A stretch of DNA of 64,000 nt. It comes from an uncultured Paracoccaceae bacterium (lineage in GTDB: Bacteria > Pseudomonadota > Alphaproteobacteria > Rhodobacterales > Rhodobacteraceae). Shown in pieces: positions 8,608 through 16,918 of the stretch. The stretch covers positions 372,001 through 436,000 of the forward strand of contig CANMPK010000002.1 in the NCBI GenBank assembly GCA_947499725.1. The letters run 5' to 3'. The translations under genes and the position numbers were made by a program. Numbering within the stretch: position 1 is the first letter of the stretch; every line of letters starts with the position of its first letter. Under the pieces are notes generated by a model. The model ran no database searches. It was not told the origin of the DNA and saw nothing but the letters and a program-made list of their open reading frames with translations.

Positions 8608-10245
8608 CTAAAGGCGAAGGTCGAGGGTGGTTTCGGTGGCGATTTGACGAGGCGGGCGGGCCGGCAGATTGGTGGTGTCTTCTGTTGGTGTCATAACGGA
8701 AAGCTCTTCCGGTTCTTGCCTTGAGGCTTGGGCATGCTGGTTTTGGCCGAAGCTAAACGCGATGTCGGAAAAGCCGAGTGCGGCGAAGTTGCTGGTGAGC
8801 ACGGGCAGGTGGCGTTTCAGCAGGTCGGCAGTTTCTGGACGGTCTGCCTGAATCATCAAGGTGACGCCCGTTTCTGTTGTTTGCAGGGTCATGCGCAGGC
8901 GACCGAGTTCTTCGGGATAGAGCTGCAATTCGGTTTGCCGCGTTTGGCTGGATTGAAGGTGGGCGACCATTTGCTTGGTCAGCTCTTGCGCGGATGTCGC
9001 CTCGGGTCGGGATTGGGGTGGGCTGACCGAGAGATCATTTGACGCGCGGGGCTGAGGAGGTTCGAACGCGGAGTCGGTCAGGCGGGGATTAGCGTCGTGA
9101 TTTGTGAGATCGACAGGTGAAGATGTGGCGCGGGGCGGCAGCGTTGGCGGCGCTTGAATCGTGTCAGTTGTTCGCGTTTGCGGAGGCTGGGTTTCAGGGA
9201 GCAATGGCGCTGTTGGTGTGATGTGTTTCTGCCCATCATCCCGCCGAAGCGGGGCCTGTGCGTTGGGGAGCGGGGTTGGGGGCGCCAAGGTTGGGGCTGG
9301 GGCTTGAGGCGGAGCGCTGTGAACAACCGGTTGGACCGGTAGAGCGGGTGCTTGTTCTCGCGGTGCTAAGGGCGTGTTTGGCGCTGCGCTGGGCCCTTCA
9401 GATTGAACGTTTGGAGGTGGGGATGGATTGGTCGCTGAGATGTGTTGCGCGGGCGGCGACATTGGCTGCGTGGGGCGCGCCCGATGTGAAATCGGTTCAG
9501 CAGCAGGAGATGGCTGCGGCTTGATTTCTGGGGGTTGGAAAAGGGGCATTTGCGGTTGGGTCGGCGCCGTTGAAGGGGGCTTGAGATTGGGGTCGACCGG
9601 GGCGCTGATTTGAGCGGTGGGAACAGGGGCAGATGATTGCGGCACGGGAATAGGCGACGCTTTTGGCGCGGCGGGCTGAAGTGGTGCTGCAGGGGCTGGC
9701 AATCGCGCTGCGGCTGGCGTGGGCCCCAGAGGCGGCTGATGCGGTTTTGTGAGCACAGGTTGCACCATAAGATCTAGCGCGGTTGGGGCCGGGGGGATGG
9801 CCGCAACGGGCGGAGTTTCTGTGTTCACTTTTGCGTCTGGCGAATTTTCAGAAACGGGTGGATTTGCCTCGGGAAGGGCGGGTGGCGCTGTCGTTGGCTT
9901 TGGGGCGGAAAGGCGATCAAACACCGCAGCGAAGGGCATGTTGGCTGGTGGCGCGTTGGTTGAAAAAGGCGCATCCGCTGGCATTGGTTGCGCATGTGCG
10001 CCGTCCGAAGGGGCCGTATTGTCGCTTATTAGAGACTGTTTTTGTCTCTTCTTCAGCGGTAGCTCAGTGGTAGCGTTATGATCGCCTGACTCGGCTTGCT
10101 GACCCGCCGCCTGTGACGTTTGGGCGTTAGATCCATTTTTACCTAAGTTTTGTTTCGCTTCGACATTCAAAGCAGGCAACGGTTTGTTGCCACCTTCAAC
10201 AGGCGTGACAGGAACAGGTGATGCAGGAATAGGAATGACGAACAT
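8608..10245 (-). CDS. fliK: Flagellar hook-length control protein FliK
   Basis: A molecular ruler secreted during hook assembly that triggers the export specificity switch. The central 350 residues are Pro/Ala/Gln-rich low complexity, typical of FliK rulers. The C-terminal Flg_hook domain is clear: ELQLYPEELGRLRMTLQT, then GVTLMIQADRPETADLL and LPVLTSNFAALGFS. The ATG at 10245 (MFVIPIPAS) is chosen; the frame runs on to 10293 without a better site. The low-complexity region makes length comparison meaningless. It is the first gene of a fliK-flgD operon divergent from the flgJ-like gene. Confidence 0.85.
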   Translation of the reverse strand: MFVIPIPASPVPVTPVEGGNKPLPALNVEAKQNLGKNGSNAQTSQAAGQQAESGDHNATTELPLKKRQKQSLISDNTAPSDGAHAQPMPADAPFSTNAPPANMPFAAVFDRLSAPKPTTAPPALPEANPPVSENSPDAKVNTETPPVAAIPPAPTALDLMVQPVLTKPHQPPLGPTPAAARLPAPAAPLQPAAPKASPIPVPQSSAPVPTAQISAPVDPNLKPPSTAPTQPQMPLFQPPEIKPQPSPAAEPISHRARPTQPMSPPAQHISATNPSPPPNVQSEGPSAAPNTPLAPREQAPALPVQPVVHSAPPQAPAPTLAPPTPLPNAQAPLRRDDGQKHITPTAPLLPETQPPQTRTTDTIQAPPTLPPRATSSPVDLTNHDANPRLTDSAFEPPQPRASNDLSVSPPQSRPEATSAQELTKQMVAHLQSSQTRQTELQLYPEELGRLRMTLQTTETGVTLMIQADRPETADLLKRHLPVLTSNFAALGFSDIAFSFGQNQHAQASRQEPEELSVMTPTEDTTNLPARPPRQIATETTLDLRL

Positions 10246-10293
10246 TGCGACCTCGGATTTCTTCCAGACAATCCCAAAGTGGCGCAATCGCAC

Positions 10294-10309
10294 TTACCAG
10301 ATAATTAAC
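10294..10309. promoter_or_regulatory. CtrA-like binding site between fliK and flgJ-like genes
   Basis: TTAC at 10294-10297, seven bases, then TTAAC at 10305-10309. This matches the alphaproteobacterial CtrA consensus TTAA-N7-TTAAC with one mismatch. It lies 48 bases upstream of fliK and 46 upstream of the flgJ-like start, so it could serve both. A second site of the same form precedes the motB relic. Confidence 0.5.
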
Positions 10310-10355
10310 TGTTTTCGATCAGCCTGAGAAAGAAACTTCAATTTGGAGATAGTTC

Positions 10356-10634
10356 ATGACTGATCTTACCGCGCTCTCTGCGGGGCTGACCAAGACTGTA
10401 CCGGATCAAAAACTGCGAGACGTTGCACAGGAACTCGAGGTGCATTTTTTGTCTGTCATGCTGAAGGAGGCAGGGGTTGGGCGCACGCCAGATGGGTTTG
10501 GAGGGGGTGCCGGGGAGGATCAATTCACCTCGTTTTTGCGGGATGAGCAGGCCCGCGCCATGGTTCAGGCCGGCGGTTTGGGGCTGGCAGAAATGTTTTT
10601 TCAATCACTAAAGGAGCGTGAAAATGCGCAATGA
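10356..10634 (+). CDS. Rod-binding protein, FlgJ N-terminal type (CheL-like)
   Basis: A 92-residue protein matching the FlgJ N-terminal rod-capping domain only, with no muramidase domain, as in alphaproteobacterial CheL/FlgJ. Visible family features are ELEVHFLSVMLKEAG in the first half and a GGGAGEDQFTSFLRDEQARAM block in the second. It is predicted to act in the periplasm in flagellar rod assembly. It overlaps the next gene by 11 bases, indicating coupled translation. It is divergent from fliK. Confidence 0.8.
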   Translation: MTDLTALSAGLTKTVPDQKLRDVAQELEVHFLSVMLKEAGVGRTPDGFGGGAGEDQFTSFLRDEQARAMVQAGGLGLAEMFFQSLKERENAQ

Positions 10635-10980
10635 CATTTTAGAGATTTTCGATGAAATCGAGGAGCTGCTGGAGCGTGAAAGAAAGCACGTGTTGCGCGG
10701 AGACCTTTCGAAATTTGCAGAGCTTTTGAATGAAAAAGAAGAGCTATTGCAGCGATTGTCTGGTGTGCAAACCGAAGAAAGCCCGCGCGTGCAGATGATG
10801 CAGTCGCGTATGCAATATAATCAAAGCCTCCTTGAGGCGGCCATGCGCGGCATAAAATCAGCGTCTGAACGGCTGCAAGATATACGGTCTGTGCGTGATG
10901 GCGTTGAAACTTATGACAATCGTGGCAAACGCAAACACTTACCCAATACAGGTGCACGTCGTTTCGAGCGCAGAGCGTGA
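10624..10980 (+). CDS. FlgN-like putative flagellar chaperone
   Basis: A 118-residue, highly charged, mostly helical protein (ILEIFDEIEELLERERKHVL, then FAELLNEKEELLQRLSG), with coiled-coil character and a basic C-terminal tail. Size, heptad pattern and position resemble FlgN, the export chaperone for hook-filament junction proteins, but sequence identity is too weak for a firm name. The ATG at 10624 has AAGGAG seven bases upstream and is preferred over the GTG at 10618. It is the last intact flagellar-type gene before the motB relic. Confidence 0.6.
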   Translation: MRNDILEIFDEIEELLERERKHVLRGDLSKFAELLNEKEELLQRLSGVQTEESPRVQMMQSRMQYNQSLLEAAMRGIKSASERLQDIRSVRDGVETYDNRGKRKHLPNTGARRFERRA

Positions 10981-11018
10981 GAAGTTGAGTCAAATGCGGG
11001 CAAAGGAATAGAGCGCGG

Positions 11019-11157
11019 TTAGAACTCCATTAGCACTTCAAAGCGCACAGTGAGCAGGCACCCGATGTGGTGGCGCAGTTCAACGTTATTGGGCTGCAAC
11101 GTCAGAACGATGCTCTTGAACTCCCTTGTGGGGGAATTGTGCAACTCAGCGCAAAGC
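11019..11157 (-). pseudogene. Orphan C-terminal tail of an unidentified gene (relic)
   Basis: About 45 minus-strand codons open from near 11157 to a TAA at 11019-11021, with no start codon. The reading includes EFKSIVLTLQPNNVEL, then LLTVRFEVLMEF before the stop. By hand count about three quarters of its third positions are G or C, clearly more than in the competing plus-strand frame, so it looks like former coding sequence. It lies on the same strand as the motB relic but in another frame. I do not recognise the protein. The rest of the 10981-11449 gap (about 470 bases) holds the motB relic and its upstream region. Confidence 0.45.
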
Positions 11158-11166
11158 GCTGATTAA

Positions 11167-11274
11167 TTAGGGAAGTGTTATAGCAACTTTCCAGGCACCC
11201 CCATGGTGCCCTTCGCCGCCCGATACTTTTTTACGTTTGATGATGACTGGCGCCAGATTAGACTGCGCTGTCAT
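11167..11274 (-). pseudogene. motB: Truncated motB remnant (flagellar motor stator protein, N-terminal 31 codons)
   Basis: Minus-strand frame from an ATG at 11274 to a TAA at 11167-11169. It starts MTAQSNLAPVIIKRKKV and continues GGEGHHGGAWKVA, the well-conserved cytoplasmic N terminus of MotB just before its single membrane helix. In intact MotB the next residues are YADFVTAMMAFF; here four unrelated residues (ITLP) and a stop follow. A purine-rich site (AAGGTGGTG) precedes the ATG and a CtrA-like motif lies 47-62 bases upstream, so promoter and start survive while the body of the gene is gone. A deletion end point is the simplest reading. Confidence 0.8.
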
Positions 11275-11320
11275 TTCACCACCTTTTTTACTCACCCAAG
11301 GCCAAGCTACCGTTGACGTG

Positions 11321-11336
11321 TTACGGAGGGCTTAAC
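11321..11336. promoter_or_regulatory. CtrA-like site upstream of motB relic
   Basis: TTAC at 11321-11324, seven bases, then TTAAC at 11332-11336, the same TTAC-N7-TTAAC form as the site between fliK and the flgJ-like gene. It lies 47-62 bases upstream of the relic motB start and about 115 bases upstream of polA. Its role today is doubtful because motB is broken. Confidence 0.4.
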
Positions 11337-11449
11337 AGTTCAAATGCGAAGGAATGAATTGTTAGGAGGGGCGTGGTGTTTTCCCATATCGCCTCTGGCC
11401 GAAAGGGGCAGGGCATGGCAAAAGACTTGTCAGTTAACAGGAGCGGATC

Positions 11450-14275
11450 ATGAGCGAAAACAGCGACGCAAAGTTCGGCAAGGGCTGCCATCTTCATTTG
11501 ATTGATGGGTCAGCGTTCATCTTTCGCGCTTATCACGCTTTACCGCCGCTGACGCGGAAATCGGATGGTTTGCCGATTGGCGCTGTGGCTGGTTTTTGCA
11601 ACATGTTGCATCGCTATGTGGAAGGCAACACTGGGCCAGACGCGCCAACCCATGTGGCCGTGATTTTTGATCACTCTGGCAAGAGCTTCCGCAACGATCT
11701 TTATGACAAATACAAAGCAAATCGTCCGCCTGCGCCGGAAGATTTGCGTCCGCAGTTTCCCATAACGCGCGATGCGACGCGGGCGTTTAATATCGCGTGC
11801 AAAGAGGTCGAAGGCTTTGAGGCGGACGACATCATGGCGACGCTGGCCTGTCAGGCGCGTGAAGCGGGTGGTCGGTGTACGATCATCAGCTCGGATAAAG
11901 ATTTGATGCAGCTTGTGGGTGACGGTGTTGAGATGCTGGACGCCATGAAGAACAAGCGCATTGATCGTGAGGGTGTGTTTGAGAAATTCGGCGTTGGGCC
12001 GGAACGCGTTGTGGATGTGCAGGCGCTGGCAGGCGATAGCGTGGATAACGTGCCGGGCGCGCCTGGGATTGGTATTAAGACGGCGGCTTTGTTGATCAAC
12101 GAATATGGTGATCTTGAATCGCTGCTGGACCGGGCTGAAGAGATCAAACAGCCGAAGCGTCGTCAGTCTTTGATCGAGAACCGTGCGCAAATTGAGCTGT
12201 CCAAACAGCTTGTGCAGCTGGATTGTGAGATGTCTTTGGACTTCACGATTGAAGACCTTGAAGTGCGCGATCCAGAGCCAGAGATTTTGACCGGTTTCTT
12301 GGCCGAGATGGAGTTCCGCACGCTGACCAAGCGCATTGCGGATCAGTTGGGTGTTGAAGCACCTGCGATCAATGAAGCGCCTGCGGCGGGTGGGGGCTCT
12401 GGTGCTGCGGCAGATGCGCCGGAGGATAAGCCTTTTGATGTGGATGCCTATCAGCAAGTCAGCGATGCGGCGGCTTTGCAAGAGTGGGTGGCCAAGGCGC
12501 ATAAGCGTGGTTGGATTGCTGTGGATACCGAGACCACGGGCCTGAATGATATGCAGGTGGATTTGGTTGGTATTTCGCTATGTGTCGAGGCGGGTGAGGC
12601 TTGTTATGTGCCGCTGGCGCATAAGAAGGGGGATGCGTCTGATCTGTTTGGCGGCGATGAACTGGCCGAGGGGCAGATGGAGCTGGATGAGGCCTTGGCG
12701 ATCCTGAAGCCGGTGCTGGAAGATGATGCGATCATCAAGATTTTCCAGAACGCCAAATACGACTGCAAAATCTTCAAACGCTATGGGGTTTCCGTTGCGC
12801 CGATTGATGACACGATGCTGATGTCTTACGCGATGAATGCGGGCATTCATAACCACGGGATGGACGTGCTGAGCGAGAGCTATCTGGATCACAAGCCGAT
12901 CTCGATCAAAACGCTGCTGGGCACGGGAAAATCGGCGATTACCTTTGATAAGGTGCCGGTTGAAGATGCGGTGAAATATGCCGCTGAGGATGCGGATATC
13001 ACGCTGCGCTTGTGGCAGAAGTTCAAGCCGCAGCTGCATCAGAAGCAGGCCACAACTGTCTATGAAACGCTAGAGCGCCCCTTGGTGCCAGTGCTGTCTG
13101 AAATGGAGATGCACGGGGTTCTGGTCGATCGCGATACATTGAGCCGCATGTCCAACGCCTTTGCGCAGAAGATGGCGCAGTACGAAGCCGAGCTGCACGA
13201 GTTGGCGGGTAAGCCGTTTAACGTACAGTCGCCTGCGCAGGTTGGTCAGATTTTGTTTGAAGATCTGGAACTGGAAGGTGGCAAGAAAACCAAGACCGGC
13301 CAATGGTCGACCCCTGCGGATGTGTTGGAAGAATTGGCGGCGAGCCATGATTTCCCCAAGCGCGTTTTGGATTACCGTCAGCTGCAGAAACTGAAGTCGA
13401 CTTATACGGATGCGTTGCAGGATCATATCGATCCAGACACGAAGCGCGTGCATACGTCGTATTTGCAAACGGGCGCAAACACGGGGCGCTTTGCCTCGAC
13501 TGATCCAAACTTGCAGAACATTCCGGTGCGTAGTGAAGAGGGGCGTCGCATTCGCGAAGCCTTTGTGGCGGCACCGGGCAATAAGTTGATCAGCCTTGAC
13601 TATAGCCAGATCGAGCTGCGCATTCTGGCGCATATCGCGGGGATTGATGCGCTGAAGCAGGCGTTCCGCGATGGGCATGACATTCACGCCATGACGGCAT
13701 CAGAAATGTTTGATGTGCCGTTGGATCAGATGACGCCGGACGTTCGTCGCCAAGCCAAAGCGATTAACTTTGGGGTGATTTACGGCATCTCAGCCTTTGG
13801 TCTGGCCCGCAATCTACATATTCCGCGCAGTGATGCGCAGGCCTTTATCAAGCGTTACTTTGAACGTTTCCCAGGCATTCGCACCTATATGGATGTAACC
13901 AAAGCCTTTGCGAAAGAGAACCTGTATGTGCAGACTCTGTTTGGCCGCAAAATTCATATGCCGCAGATCAATGCAAAGGGGCCTCATGCGGGGTTTGCGC
14001 AGCGTGCTGCGATTAACGCACCTATTCAGGGTACGGCCGCCGATATTATCCGTCGTGCTATGATCCGGATGCCAGCCGCCATCAAGGATTTGCCGGCGAA
14101 GATGCTGTTGCAGGTGCATGATGAATTGATCTTTGAAGTGGCTGAGGATGCGGTGGATGACACGATCGCTGTCGCGACTGAGATCATGCAGGGTGCCTCT
14201 GATCCAGCGGTGAAATTGGATGTGCCGTTGGTGGTGGATTCTGGCGTTGGCGACAACTGGGCGGAGGCGCATTAA
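11450..14275 (+). CDS. polA: DNA polymerase I
   Basis: Repair and Okazaki-fragment processing polymerase, full length at 941 residues. The 5' nuclease domain comes first (DGSAFIFRAYHALPP, EGFEADDIMATLA, SDKDLMQLV). The 3'-5' exonuclease domain begins near residue 355 with VDTETTGL, so the Asp359/Glu361 pair is present and proofreading is probably active. The polymerase domain carries LDYSQIELRILAHIAG (motif A), RRQAKAINFGVIYGIS (motif B) and LLQVHDELIFEV (motif C). AGGAG stands seven bases before the ATG. Upstream lies the eroded flagellar region; three bases downstream is a small membrane protein gene. Confidence 0.97.
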   Translation: MSENSDAKFGKGCHLHLIDGSAFIFRAYHALPPLTRKSDGLPIGAVAGFCNMLHRYVEGNTGPDAPTHVAVIFDHSGKSFRNDLYDKYKANRPPAPEDLRPQFPITRDATRAFNIACKEVEGFEADDIMATLACQAREAGGRCTIISSDKDLMQLVGDGVEMLDAMKNKRIDREGVFEKFGVGPERVVDVQALAGDSVDNVPGAPGIGIKTAALLINEYGDLESLLDRAEEIKQPKRRQSLIENRAQIELSKQLVQLDCEMSLDFTIEDLEVRDPEPEILTGFLAEMEFRTLTKRIADQLGVEAPAINEAPAAGGGSGAAADAPEDKPFDVDAYQQVSDAAALQEWVAKAHKRGWIAVDTETTGLNDMQVDLVGISLCVEAGEACYVPLAHKKGDASDLFGGDELAEGQMELDEALAILKPVLEDDAIIKIFQNAKYDCKIFKRYGVSVAPIDDTMLMSYAMNAGIHNHGMDVLSESYLDHKPISIKTLLGTGKSAITFDKVPVEDAVKYAAEDADITLRLWQKFKPQLHQKQATTVYETLERPLVPVLSEMEMHGVLVDRDTLSRMSNAFAQKMAQYEAELHELAGKPFNVQSPAQVGQILFEDLELEGGKKTKTGQWSTPADVLEELAASHDFPKRVLDYRQLQKLKSTYTDALQDHIDPDTKRVHTSYLQTGANTGRFASTDPNLQNIPVRSEEGRRIREAFVAAPGNKLISLDYSQIELRILAHIAGIDALKQAFRDGHDIHAMTASEMFDVPLDQMTPDVRRQAKAINFGVIYGISAFGLARNLHIPRSDAQAFIKRYFERFPGIRTYMDVTKAFAKENLYVQTLFGRKIHMPQINAKGPHAGFAQRAAINAPIQGTAADIIRRAMIRMPAAIKDLPAKMLLQVHDELIFEVAEDAVDDTIAVATEIMQGASDPAVKLDVPLVVDSGVGDNWAEAH

Positions 14276-14278
14276 GCG

Positions 14279-14806
14279 TTGCGTAAGGTTCTGTTGTTTC
14301 CTGTGTTGCTGGGCTTTGCTTGCCTTTTGGCGGCGGCCTATGGTGCTGTGCATAACCAAATTTCCTACACGGTGGGCCCTGTCTATTTCCACGAGCTGAA
14401 GTTTCAGCAGTTCCGTATTGATGCGGCTCTGCATAACCGCATCGGCGCGGCTTTGGTGGGGGTGCAGGCGAGCTGGTGGATGGGCGTTGTGATTGGCGTG
14501 CCGATTTATTTTGCAGCCTTGTTTGTGCGCGGCACTGGGGCTTTTGTGCGGGCGTTTCTAAGGGCGGCACTTGTCGTGGTTTTGGTAGCGTTGGTTCTGG
14601 GTGTTGGCGCTGTTTTGGTGGCAGAGTTCACACTGACCGCAGAGACCTTGCCTGATTTTGTCGTGACACGCGACGTGTCCGATCCTGTGGGTTTTGCTAA
14701 GGCGGGCATCATGCACGATTTTAGCTATTTAGGTGGTTTGATTGGGTTGATCGCAGGGCTTGTTGTGGTTTTGCGCCGCGCCATGTCGTCGCGAAAGGCA
14801 GGGTAG
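14279..14806 (+). CDS. Small four-helix membrane protein of unknown function
   Basis: A 175-residue protein with four predicted membrane helices: LLFPVLLGFACLLAAAYG, WWMGVVIGVPIYFAALF, ALVVVLVALVLGVGAVLVA and YLGGLIGLIAGLVVVL. The segment HNQISYTVGPVYFHELKF between helices 1 and 2 recurs in uncharacterised bacterial membrane proteins. It starts at a TTG three bases after polA, with GGAGG inside the polA end as the likely ribosome site, so it is translated from the polA message. Function unknown. Confidence 0.7.
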   Translation: MRKVLLFPVLLGFACLLAAAYGAVHNQISYTVGPVYFHELKFQQFRIDAALHNRIGAALVGVQASWWMGVVIGVPIYFAALFVRGTGAFVRAFLRAALVVVLVALVLGVGAVLVAEFTLTAETLPDFVVTRDVSDPVGFAKAGIMHDFSYLGGLIGLIAGLVVVLRRAMSSRKAG

Positions 14807-14818
14807 CCTGCCTCTCGC
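14791..14818 (+). terminator. Hairpin at end of polA unit
   Basis: AGGCAGG (14796-14802) pairs with CCTGCCT (14807-14813) around a four-base loop, extended by GCGA/TCGC after one mismatch. A short TTT follows. It overlaps the stop of the membrane protein gene. Confidence 0.5.
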
Positions 14819-14827
14819 TTTGGCTGT

Positions 14828-15205
14828 TTAGGAAGCCTTGCTGAAAATCCCAATCGAATTGCCAAACGGATCCACCGCATATTGAAAGCGGCCCACGGGC
14901 AGAGGGATCACGGGGCCGATGACGTCGGCGCCAGCTTTGCGGATGCGTTCGATGGTGGCTTCGAGTGTGTCAGGCGCATGCAGATGCACTGTCGGGCCGT
15001 TGCCATTTTCTGCAGGTTTACCGGGGTAAAGATGCCCCGCCGCATCGTCTTCGTTTTGCTTTGGGAACCATGCGACCTCGTTTGGGCCCATGTTGTCGCG
15101 TTTCATTTCGCAGTTAAACAGCGCCTCGTAAAAAGCAGTGCCTGCATCCAAATCGGTGACGGGGATTTCGCACCAGACGAGGGAATCTTGAACAGGGTAA
15201 GTCAT
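14828..15205 (-). CDS. VOC family (glyoxalase/bleomycin-resistance fold) protein
   Basis: A 125-residue single-domain VOC protein. The typical pattern is visible: VWCEIPVTDLDAGTAFYEAL at the start of the first beta-alpha repeat, and GRFQYAVDPFGNSIGIFS at the end of the second. Members bind a divalent metal and act as isomerases, dioxygenases or binding proteins; nothing here fixes the substrate. It stands alone, convergent to the polA unit. Confidence 0.82.
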   Translation of the reverse strand: MTYPVQDSLVWCEIPVTDLDAGTAFYEALFNCEMKRDNMGPNEVAWFPKQNEDDAAGHLYPGKPAENGNGPTVHLHAPDTLEATIERIRKAGADVIGPVIPLPVGRFQYAVDPFGNSIGIFSKAS

Positions 15206-15271
15206 GGAAAAGCTTCTTGATGTTGATGGAGCTTTCCTAGCAGCAGGCCCTGCCAGTTTTCGGCAGTTGGC

Positions 15272-15856
15272 TTAGACCTTGCTGGATTCAATGATCGGGA
15301 AGAAGGCCCCGCCAGAGCGGACGCCAAACCAGCCATCCTTATGTTCGCCAAGATCAACGAGGCGGTAGAAGGTCTTGCGGTCAATCAGCGCTTCAAGGTT
15401 GGCGCGGACCAAAACGTAAGGCGCTGGTTCGCCGGTGTCTGGATCCATAGAGACGCGAATGGGCGCATCTGGCCCTGCGGTGGTTGTGTCGCCCACATGG
15501 GTTTGAAACACCAATGTTTGTTCGCCGTTAACCTGTTGCACGTCAAAGTCGGTGGCAACGAAAGGGGCGTCGTCTACGGTGATGCCGACTTTCTCTGCCG
15601 GAGTCACAAGAAAGAAATTGTCATCATCCTTTCGTAAAACTGATGAAAATAGCTTCACAAGTTCAAAACGACCGATCGGAGTGCCTAAATAATACCATGT
15701 GCCATCTCGCGCGATCCGCATGTCTAAATCACCGCAAAACGGCGGATTCCATAGGTGAACGGGCGCTGGGCCTTTGCTTTTGGCCTGCCGCGCGGCGGCG
15801 GCGATGCCTTCAGCCGAAGGTGTTACAACATTTTGTGTACTCATAGTTTTTGCCAT
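15272..15856 (-). CDS. DUF1285 domain-containing protein
   Basis: A 194-residue protein matching the DUF1285 pattern: WNPPFCGDLDMRIARDGTWYY, FELVKLFSSVLRKDDD, FFLVTPAEKVGI and a C-terminal DRKTFYRLVDLGEH. The function is unknown; the family is common in alphaproteobacteria. The open frame extends far upstream without support, so the ATG at 15856 (MAKTMSTQ) is used; another in-frame ATG lies at 15844. It is divergent from moxR with 54 bases between, which may mean co-regulation with the MoxR/DUF58 operon. Confidence 0.85.
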   Translation of the reverse strand: MAKTMSTQNVVTPSAEGIAAAARQAKSKGPAPVHLWNPPFCGDLDMRIARDGTWYYLGTPIGRFELVKLFSSVLRKDDDNFFLVTPAEKVGITVDDAPFVATDFDVQQVNGEQTLVFQTHVGDTTTAGPDAPIRVSMDPDTGEPAPYVLVRANLEALIDRKTFYRLVDLGEHKDGWFGVRSGGAFFPIIESSKV

Positions 15857-15910
15857 TTCCGCATAACCCGCTAGACTTAAAGTAAATATATAGAATGCAG
15901 GAGATTTGTC

Positions 15911-16918
15911 ATGACCAATCCCGCAGACCTCGTTGGAGAGATCGAGGCCCTGAGCGATAAACTGGGGCAAGCCAAAGAGGTGATTACCAAACGATTTATT
16001 GGCCAAGAGCAGGTGGTGAACCTGACTTTGGCGTCTTTGTTGTGTGGCGGCCATTCCTTGTTGGTGGGCCTGCCCGGCCTTGGGAAAACCCGTTTGGTGG
16101 AAACATTGTCCACCGTGATGGGGCTGAATGGGAACCGCGTGCAGTTTACACCGGACTTGATGCCAGCGGATATTCTGGGCTCTGAAATTTTGGAAAAAGC
16201 CAAAGGTGGCGGGCGCGAGTTTCGATTTGTGCCTGGGCCGATTTTTTGTCAGCTTTTGATGGCGGATGAGATCAACCGCGCCAGCCCGCGGACCCAGTCC
16301 GCGTTGTTGCAGGCGATGCAGGAAAAGAAAGTGTCTGTGGCGGGTGAAGATCGGCCACTTGATGCGCCGTTTCATGTGTTGGCGACGCAAAACCCAATTG
16401 AGCAAGAGGGCACCTATCCGCTGCCGGAAGCGCAGCTTGACCGGTTCTTGGTCCAAATCGTAGTGCCTTACCCAGATCGTGAAACCGAGCGGGATATTCT
16501 GCTGTCTACCACAGGCGTTGTGGATGAGCAGGTGACGGATGTCTTTACGGCAGATGAATTGATCGCGGCCCAAAGCCTGCTGCGCCAAATTCCTGTCGGC
16601 GAAAGCGTGATGGAGCGTATTCTGGATATTGTGCGCGCTTGTCGTCCTGATGATGAAACTGCAAGCGAGCGCGTGCGCGATGTCGTGGCTTGGGGCCCCG
16701 GTCCGCGTGCGGCGCAAGCGTTTATGATGATGACTCGCGCTTGGGCATTGATGCATGGTCGCCTGTCGCCATCCGCAGAGGATGTGGCCGAATTGGCTGG
16801 TCCAGTTCTGGGCCACCGTATGGCACTGAACTTCGCGGCACGGGCGCGGGGCGAAGATATGAATGATCTGATCCGCGAAGTGATTGCCACAAGCCAAACA
16901 CGTGAGGTGGCTGCTTGA
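15911..16918 (+). CDS. MoxR family AAA+ ATPase
   Basis: A cytoplasmic AAA+ chaperone-like ATPase, 335 residues. Walker A is GLPGLGKTRL, Walker B LLMADEINRASP, sensor 1 ATQNPIEQEGTYPLPEAQLD, with the C-terminal lid after about residue 230. MoxR proteins act with DUF58 and von Willebrand A proteins to mature or assemble metal or membrane complexes. Here the downstream partner genes follow with 4-base overlaps. AGGAG lies upstream of the ATG. The exact client is unknown. Confidence 0.92.
   Translation: MTNPADLVGEIEALSDKLGQAKEVITKRFIGQEQVVNLTLASLLCGGHSLLVGLPGLGKTRLVETLSTVMGLNGNRVQFTPDLMPADILGSEILEKAKGGGREFRFVPGPIFCQLLMADEINRASPRTQSALLQAMQEKKVSVAGEDRPLDAPFHVLATQNPIEQEGTYPLPEAQLDRFLVQIVVPYPDRETERDILLSTTGVVDEQVTDVFTADELIAAQSLLRQIPVGESVMERILDIVRACRPDDETASERVRDVVAWGPGPRAAQAFMMMTRAWALMHGRLSPSAEDVAELAGPVLGHRMALNFAARARGEDMNDLIREVIATSQTREVAA

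Noticed and set aside
8608-10245. Long plus-strand frames opposite fliK
   Set aside because: They are shadows of the Pro/Ala-rich low-complexity region; the minus frame ends in a clear Flg_hook domain.
11028-11163. Plus-strand open frame (HFKAHSEQAPDVV... ending QLSAKR) in the gap before polA
   Set aside because: No start codon, lower GC3 by hand count than the opposite strand, and it overlaps the better supported minus-strand tail.
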